A stretch of DNA of 64,000 nucleotides. Source: an uncultured Bacilli bacterium. GTDB taxonomy: Bacteria; Bacillota_I; Bacilli_A; RF39; UBA660. The notes under the pieces are model-generated. The model made no database searches. It saw only the letters and a program-made list of their open reading frames with translations, and was not told the DNA's origin. Both the position numbers and the translations under genes were made by a program. The DNA lies in contig CAKOMY010000003.1 in the NCBI GenBank assembly GCA_934096815.1, positions 61,336-125,335 of the forward strand, given 5' to 3'. Each line of letters opens with the position of its first letter. The stretch's first letter is position 1. Shown one piece after another: positions 59,698 through 64,000 of the stretch.

Positions 59698-61944
59698 GTG
59701 GATAAAAACTTACCAATATTGTTACTTAAGAAGTTATCTATTTTACCAACTGCCGAAGTACGTTTAGAACTAAATAATGAGTTATCACAAAAAATTATAG
59801 AAGTTGCTCAAAATAAATATGATAAAAAAGTAGTTGTTATTTTACCTAATGAAACAAAAGAAGAGTCACTTGGAGTATCAGATTTACCAAATGTAGGAGT
59901 TCTTTGTTTAATTAAATCTTGTGTTGTACTTCCTAATAAGAATTATAGAGTAGTTTTAAAGGGACTAAATAGGGTTAAAATAAATGAATATTCTAATTAT
60001 CGATATAATAAATCTATATTAATAGGTAATGTTAAAATGATTTATATTGATAATGGAGAATCTGTTGAATGTATTGCTTTAAAGAAAAAGTTAATTAGTT
60101 TATTAAAACAATATATTACTTCTTCTACTGAAGTATCTAACAGTATATTATCTAAAATAAACGATAAATTAAGTTTGGATGAATTAACGGATATAATAGT
60201 TAATTTTTTGAAATTTCCAATAGATAAAAAAATAGCTTATATGAATGAATTTAATGAAGTAGAAAGAGCTAAAATGCTTGTTAAAGATATAAGTGTTGAA
60301 TTAGAAATACTTTCATTAGATCATAAAATTGATAATGAAATAAGAAACGGGTTAGAGAAAGAACAAAAAGAATTTATTATTAAAAATAAAATAGATAAAT
60401 TAAATGAAGAATTAGGGGTTAAAAATAGTAAAGATAATGAAATAAGTGAATACTTAGATAAAATTAATTCATTAAATGTTAGTGATGATATTAGAAATAA
60501 ATTATTAAGTGAGCTAAAAAAGTATGAATATACCCCTGTTAATAATCCGGAAATAAGTGTTATAAGATCATATATAGATACTTTAATTAATTTACCATTT
60601 AATAAGACTAGTGAAGAAGAAACTAATTTAAAGAAAATAAGTGAATATTTAGATAATACGCATTATAAAATGGAATGTATTAAAACTAGAATTAAAGAAT
60701 ATGCTTATTTTAAGAGTAAGAATCCTAATTTGGAAAATCCAATAATATGTTTAGTTGGATCACCGGGAGTTGGTAAGAGTACAATTGCATCATCAATTGC
60801 TGGAGCATTAAAAAGAAAATTTTATAAAATAAGTGTTGGAGGAATGAATGATTCATCTGAACTTATTGGACATAGAAGAACATATTTAGGTGCATCTCCT
60901 GGTAAAATAATGGAAGCTATAATTAAGTGTAATACGAATAATCCGGTTATTTTAATAGATGAAGTAGATAAAATAGTTAAAGATTATAAAGGAGATCCTT
61001 CTAGTACTTTACTAGACATTTTAGATAATAATTTAAATAAATCATTTACGGATAATTATATCGAAGAACCTTTTGATTTATCTAATGTATTATTTATATT
61101 AACTGCTAATGATGTAAATAATATTAATCCTGTATTAAAAGATAGATTAGAAATAATATATATTGATAATTATACGCCTTTTGATAAACAAAATATTGCT
61201 ATAAATTATTTAATCCCTAAGATTAGTCGAAAGTATAACATTAAGAAGATAAATATAACTAAAGATGAAATATTAGAACTAATTAATAGTTATATATGTG
61301 ATCCTGGTATTAGAGAATTAGAAAGATTATTAGATAAAATAATAAGATATATGTTAATTAATGGAGTAAAAAAAGAACCTAATTTTAATGAAATATTAGG
61401 TAAACCTATTAATAATTTGGTTGATAATGAATTGCATGTGGGTGAGGCAAACATCGTTGGAGTTAGTGGTTATGGAGGAGCATGTGTTAAAGTATCTTCA
61501 ATAATTAATGATAAAATGGTTGTTACTGGTAATATTGGAAAAAATTTAAATAGTTCTGTTTTAATGGTACTGAGTTATTTAAAAAATAATAAATATTTAA
61601 AATTAGAAGATAATATTCATTTAAATTTTAATGTTAATAAATATGAATTAGATGGATTTTCCGGAGGACTTGGTATTGCAGCTTCTATAATGAGTACAGT
61701 ATCTAGTAAAAAAATAGATAATAATATTTGTTTTATTGGTGCTCTAGATTTATATGGTCAAATATTAAGAGTAAATAGATTAAAAGATAAAATAATTACA
61801 GCATATAATAATAAATTAGATATAATTTACTTGCCTTTGCAAAATAAAGTGGATGAGGATTTAATTCCGATTGAAATACTTGAGAATGTAAAATTAAGAT
61901 ATATTAGTAATTTTAATGAAGTATATAATGAATTATTTAAATAG
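59698..61944 (+). CDS. lon: ATP-dependent protease Lon
   Basis: A 748-residue AAA+ protease. Residues 1-200 are a Lon N-domain, followed by the ATPase with Walker A VGSPGVGKST (near 353), Walker B VILIDEVDK (near 418) and sensor LTANDVNN (near 479). The S16 domain holds the catalytic Ser in ELDGFSGGLG and the Lys in RLKDKIITA. The active-site loop differs from the canonical PKDGPSAG, yet both dyad residues are present. GTG 59698 follows GGAGGTGC. It ends only 13 nt before the G-tract promoter block. Confidence 0.94.
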   Translation: MDKNLPILLLKKLSILPTAEVRLELNNELSQKIIEVAQNKYDKKVVVILPNETKEESLGVSDLPNVGVLCLIKSCVVLPNKNYRVVLKGLNRVKINEYSNYRYNKSILIGNVKMIYIDNGESVECIALKKKLISLLKQYITSSTEVSNSILSKINDKLSLDELTDIIVNFLKFPIDKKIAYMNEFNEVERAKMLVKDISVELEILSLDHKIDNEIRNGLEKEQKEFIIKNKIDKLNEELGVKNSKDNEISEYLDKINSLNVSDDIRNKLLSELKKYEYTPVNNPEISVIRSYIDTLINLPFNKTSEEETNLKKISEYLDNTHYKMECIKTRIKEYAYFKSKNPNLENPIICLVGSPGVGKSTIASSIAGALKRKFYKISVGGMNDSSELIGHRRTYLGASPGKIMEAIIKCNTNNPVILIDEVDKIVKDYKGDPSSTLLDILDNNLNKSFTDNYIEEPFDLSNVLFILTANDVNNINPVLKDRLEIIYIDNYTPFDKQNIAINYLIPKISRKYNIKKINITKDEILELINSYICDPGIRELERLLDKIIRYMLINGVKKEPNFNEILGKPINNLVDNELHVGEANIVGVSGYGGACVKVSSIINDKMVVTGNIGKNLNSSVLMVLSYLKNNKYLKLEDNIHLNFNVNKYELDGFSGGLGIAASIMSTVSSKKIDNNICFIGALDLYGQILRVNRLKDKIITAYNNKLDIIYLPLQNKVDEDLIPIEILENVKLRYISNFNEVYNELFK

Positions 61945-61947
61945 AAC

Positions 61948-62300
61948 AAGTTTTCGCTTGACGGGGGGGCTTTTAAAGGTATAATTTCACTATGGAATAT
62001 GGTGATTTATATGAATAAGGTAGAACAAATAAAAGTATATGTAATGATAGGAACAATAGTGATGCTTATAGTGATCTTTTCGGGAATAACATATGCTTTT
62101 TTTAGTGCCAGTAATAATAAAGGAAGTACATCAGTAGTAGAAGTAAAAAGTGGAAAGATGACAATAAGTTATGTAGATGGTAAAAGTAGTTTATTAGTAT
62201 CAAAAGATATTCAGCCAAGTAATAAGATAATAATAGATAAAACATTCACATTAACGGGAACAAATACAACTAGTGGCTTAGCTATGCCATATAAGGTAGG
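61948..62300 (+). repeat. Family repeat copy B (promoter plus 5' coding part)
   Basis: Nearly identical to 38606-38959 and to 63735-64000, including the promoter, leader and the first 95-100 codons. Confidence 0.85.
61958..61985 (+). promoter_or_regulatory. Seven-G promoter, SipW-type gene 4
   Basis: TTGACG (61958-61963), seven G at 61963-61969, a 16-nt spacer, and TATAAT (61980-61985). Identical over at least 35 nt to the promoters at 38617 and 63748. Confidence 0.7.
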
Positions 62301-63582
62301 CTTAAATTATGTATCTGAATTTAGTGATGGACAAATACATTATTATATTAAACGAACAAATACCAATGGAAATGTAACAAGTAATTTAGTAGGAACAGCA
62401 AATCAAACTATACCAGGAAATACTACTGAAACAGGATATACTACTGGAACACTTAAAAAAGGTAATAGATACATAGAACTAGCAACAGGAGAGTTTAAAG
62501 CAAACACAAGTAATCAAACAATAACATTTAATTTAAAAATCCAATTTCCTGATACCGGAGTAAGTCAAGATAGTGAAAAAGGAAAAACACTAACTGGTGA
62601 AATAGTTGTAAATTACGAAGAAACAGCAACTGATACCTTAATGGCGTTATATGATAAAGAAACAAAGACAAATGGAGTATCAACTAGTGGATTATTTATA
62701 GATGATACTAAAGATGTAAATTTAAGATATGCAGGAGCAACACCAAATAATTATGTTGAGTTTGCTAACACAGGAGAACTATGGAGAATAGTTGGAATCT
62801 TTAACATAACAGATTCAGAAGGCAATACAACAAGAAAACTAAAATTAGTAAGAGACACGTCATTAGGTGAATACTCATGGGATGCCACTGGAAATAATGA
62901 TTATGGATTTAATAATTGGACAGAGGCTGACCTAATGAAAGAATTAAATGGTGATTATTTAAATACAGCTTTAACTGCAAATAAGAATAATTGGTATAAT
63001 TCATACTGGGATTCAAGTACTAACAAACCAGTATTTCGTCAAACTGGAGTATTTAATTATACAAACGTTATAAAAAGTAATTATCAAAATATGATAAGTA
63101 ATAGTGTATGGAACATAGGTGGAAATGGATATAGTAATCCAGAAGTTCGACCATATGGATTGCCTTTATTAGATCAATATAATAAAGAAAGAGGAACAAT
63201 CACCTATCAAAATAGTCGTCCTATTGAATGGACAGGTAAGGTTGGACTAATATATGCCAGTGATTATGGATATGCCTCAACAAATAGTGAATGTAGAGAA
63301 AATTTAAGAGCTGGAGTAGTGTATGATTCAACAAAAGAACAAAATGATTATACTAATACAAAATGTAAATTAGACAATTGGTTACAAAAGTTTAGTTGGT
63401 ACTGGACATTGTCGCCTTACTTTAGTAACTCGCTTGGCGTGTTTCGTGTGAATGGGGACGGTGCTGTCAGTGACGCTAGCGCGTATTATCCCAACAGTGT
63501 TTATCCTTCAGTTTATCTAAAATCAAATATAAAAATAACAAGTGGAACAGGTGAAAAAACAAAACCATATATTTTTGGATAA
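62011..63582 (+). CDS. SipW/TasA-type exported protein, family member 4, with NNY-codon C-terminus
   Basis: A 523-residue protein. Same architecture as 38669: SipW-type signal (GITYAFFSASNNKGSTS), TasA-like module to about 210, then the module with EFANTGELWRIVGIFNITD, LMKELNGDYLNTAL, WTGKVGLIYASDYGYASTN. In the last third, codons 467-502 after WYWT (TTG to TAT) switch to pyrimidine- and G/C-rich third positions (28 of 36 end in T or C, one in A), reading NSLGVFRVNGDGAVSDASAY and ending PSVYLKSNIKITSGTGEKTK. ATG 62011 follows GGTGAT. Confidence 0.85.
   Translation: MNKVEQIKVYVMIGTIVMLIVIFSGITYAFFSASNNKGSTSVVEVKSGKMTISYVDGKSSLLVSKDIQPSNKIIIDKTFTLTGTNTTSGLAMPYKVGLNYVSEFSDGQIHYYIKRTNTNGNVTSNLVGTANQTIPGNTTETGYTTGTLKKGNRYIELATGEFKANTSNQTITFNLKIQFPDTGVSQDSEKGKTLTGEIVVNYEETATDTLMALYDKETKTNGVSTSGLFIDDTKDVNLRYAGATPNNYVEFANTGELWRIVGIFNITDSEGNTTRKLKLVRDTSLGEYSWDATGNNDYGFNNWTEADLMKELNGDYLNTALTANKNNWYNSYWDSSTNKPVFRQTGVFNYTNVIKSNYQNMISNSVWNIGGNGYSNPEVRPYGLPLLDQYNKERGTITYQNSRPIEWTGKVGLIYASDYGYASTNSECRENLRAGVVYDSTKEQNDYTNTKCKLDNWLQKFSWYWTLSPYFSNSLGVFRVNGDGAVSDASAYYPNSVYPSVYLKSNIKITSGTGEKTKPYIFG
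63409..63516 (+). other. Candidate variable region (VR2)
   Basis: Codons in this stretch are G/C-rich at third positions (GTG, TCG, GGC, GAC, AGC, GCG) and differ strongly from the surrounding A-ending codons. The window average is much poorer in G and C, so the segment looks imported or diversified. Confidence 0.45.
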
Positions 63583-63586
63583 GAGG

Positions 63587-63645
63587 AGCTCATTTAATTA
63601 ACTATGTCAGGATAGATTAGTTAATTGAATGAGATTTTATTTTAT
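63587..63645 (+). terminator. Long-stem hairpin downstream of SipW-type gene 4
   Basis: A 16-bp stem: the arms at 63589-63604 and 63618-63633 pair fully with one T-G pair, around a 13-nt loop, followed by ATTTTATTTT. It is a terminator; a hairpin downstream of a variable region is also known in retroelement target genes. Confidence 0.75.
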
Positions 63646-63747
63646 GAACAATTTAACAATTAATGTTAATATTTTATTGTATAGATTAATTAGCTAGAAA
63701 GTTGTGTATATTAATTTATAAATGTAAAAAATAGAACATATTTTCGC

Positions 63748-63775
63748 TTGACGGGGGGGCTTTTAAAGGTATAAT
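63748..63775 (+). promoter_or_regulatory. Seven-G promoter, SipW-type gene 5
   Basis: TTGACG (63748-63753), seven G at 63753-63759, a 16-nt spacer, and TATAAT (63770-63775). Confidence 0.7.
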
Positions 63776-63800
63776 TTCACTATGGAATATGGTGATTTAT

Positions 63801-64000
63801 ATGAATAATAAAGAAGAACAAATAAAAGTATATGTAATGATAGGAACAATAGTGATGCTTATAGTGATCTTTTCGGGTATAACATATGCTTTTTTTAGTG
63901 CAAGCAATAATAAAGGAAGTACATCAGTTGTAGAAGTAAAAAGTGGCAAAATGACAATAAGTTACGCAGATGGCAAAAGTAGTTTGTTAATATCAAAAGA
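63801..64000 (+). CDS. SipW/TasA-type exported protein, family member 5 (partial)
   Basis: The first 66 codons: MNNKEEQIKVYVMIGTIVML, then GITYAFFSASNNKGSTS and KSGKMTISYADGKSSLL. It differs from copy 4 in two or three residues at the start (an extra N-K-E). The rest is outside the window. It lies 219 nt after gene 4, so a tandem array of this family probably continues. Confidence 0.85.
   Translation, partial: MNNKEEQIKVYVMIGTIVMLIVIFSGITYAFFSASNNKGSTSVVEVKSGKMTISYADGKSSLLISK

Larger units (their letters stand above)
63735..64000 (+). repeat. Family repeat copy C (promoter plus 5' coding part, cut by window end)
   Basis: Nearly identical to 38606-38959 and 61948-62300 as far as the window extends. 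Confidence 0.8.

Noticed and set aside
63409..63645. Complete diversity-generating retroelement
   Set aside because: No reverse transcriptase, accessory protein or template repeat was found on either strand of the window, so only the variable-region candidates are reported.

Overview
The window is a low-GC, AT-rich chromosomal segment of a Firmicutes-type bacterium with the standard genetic code: TGA is used as a stop after several genes, for example at 4374-4376 and 5121-5123. The gene set (rpsO-pnp, infC-rpmI-rplT, T-box leuS, cdaA-ybbR, a lipoteichoic-acid-synthase-like protein, a split phosphoketolase pathway, small proteins with strong purine-rich ribosome binding sites) fits an uncultured gut-type member of the Bacilli (RF39/Mollicutes-related or Erysipelotrichales-like). 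The lineage is an inference from gene content and style, not a sequence-database result.

Layout. 1-914: two divergent tRNA clusters (Thr, Val, Leu on minus; Ser, fMet, Asp, Phe, Pro on plus). 1010-6506: small hypothetical, M23 peptidase, a decayed glycosyltransferase, a zinc-ribbon protein, a DHH phosphoesterase, a J-domain protein and a metallophosphoesterase. 6584-9026: a 30-residue membrane peptide and phosphoketolase. 9127-12415: a stress/SOS-looking module (MqsA-like antitoxin, DinD, Y-family polymerase, YolD). 12461-14913: lipoprotein and two unknown proteins. 15054-19121: ribosomal and RNA-decay genes with leader RNAs. 19273-26268: c-di-AMP-phosphodiesterase-like protein, tRNA-Gln, T-box, leuS and a very large metallophosphoesterase. 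26310-30011: degenerate region, then a dNTPase and an LTA-synthase-like gene on the minus strand. 30150-32126: a MATE transporter fused to a cytidylate-kinase-like domain.

32281-48000 and 61944-64000 hold the most unusual material: a paralogous family of SipW/TasA-type exported proteins (32281, 38669, 46413, 62011 and 63801, the last cut by the window end, plus a related membrane-anchored minus-strand protein at 33702-34829). Three copies share an almost identical promoter with a run of seven G between the -35 and -10 boxes; a fourth has a related promoter with five G. Two members end in a C-terminal segment whose codon use changes abruptly to NNY codons rich in C, which looks like the variable region of a diversity-generating retroelement target or an imported cassette. 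Pilin, pilC-like and prepilin peptidase genes lie among them. Taken together this suggests a surface system with switchable expression and diversified binding tips; no reverse transcriptase or template repeat lies inside the window, so that part is a hypothesis.

The rest of the right half is core: cdaA-ybbR (c-di-AMP synthesis, with a matching phosphodiesterase-like protein at 19273), gpmI, a phosphohexomutase, polA, argS, tgt, rplS, a pyrimidine nucleoside phosphorylase and lon, interrupted by an unknown two-membrane-segment protein (48020-49576) and a protein with about twelve 21-residue leucine-rich-like repeats (55578-57746).
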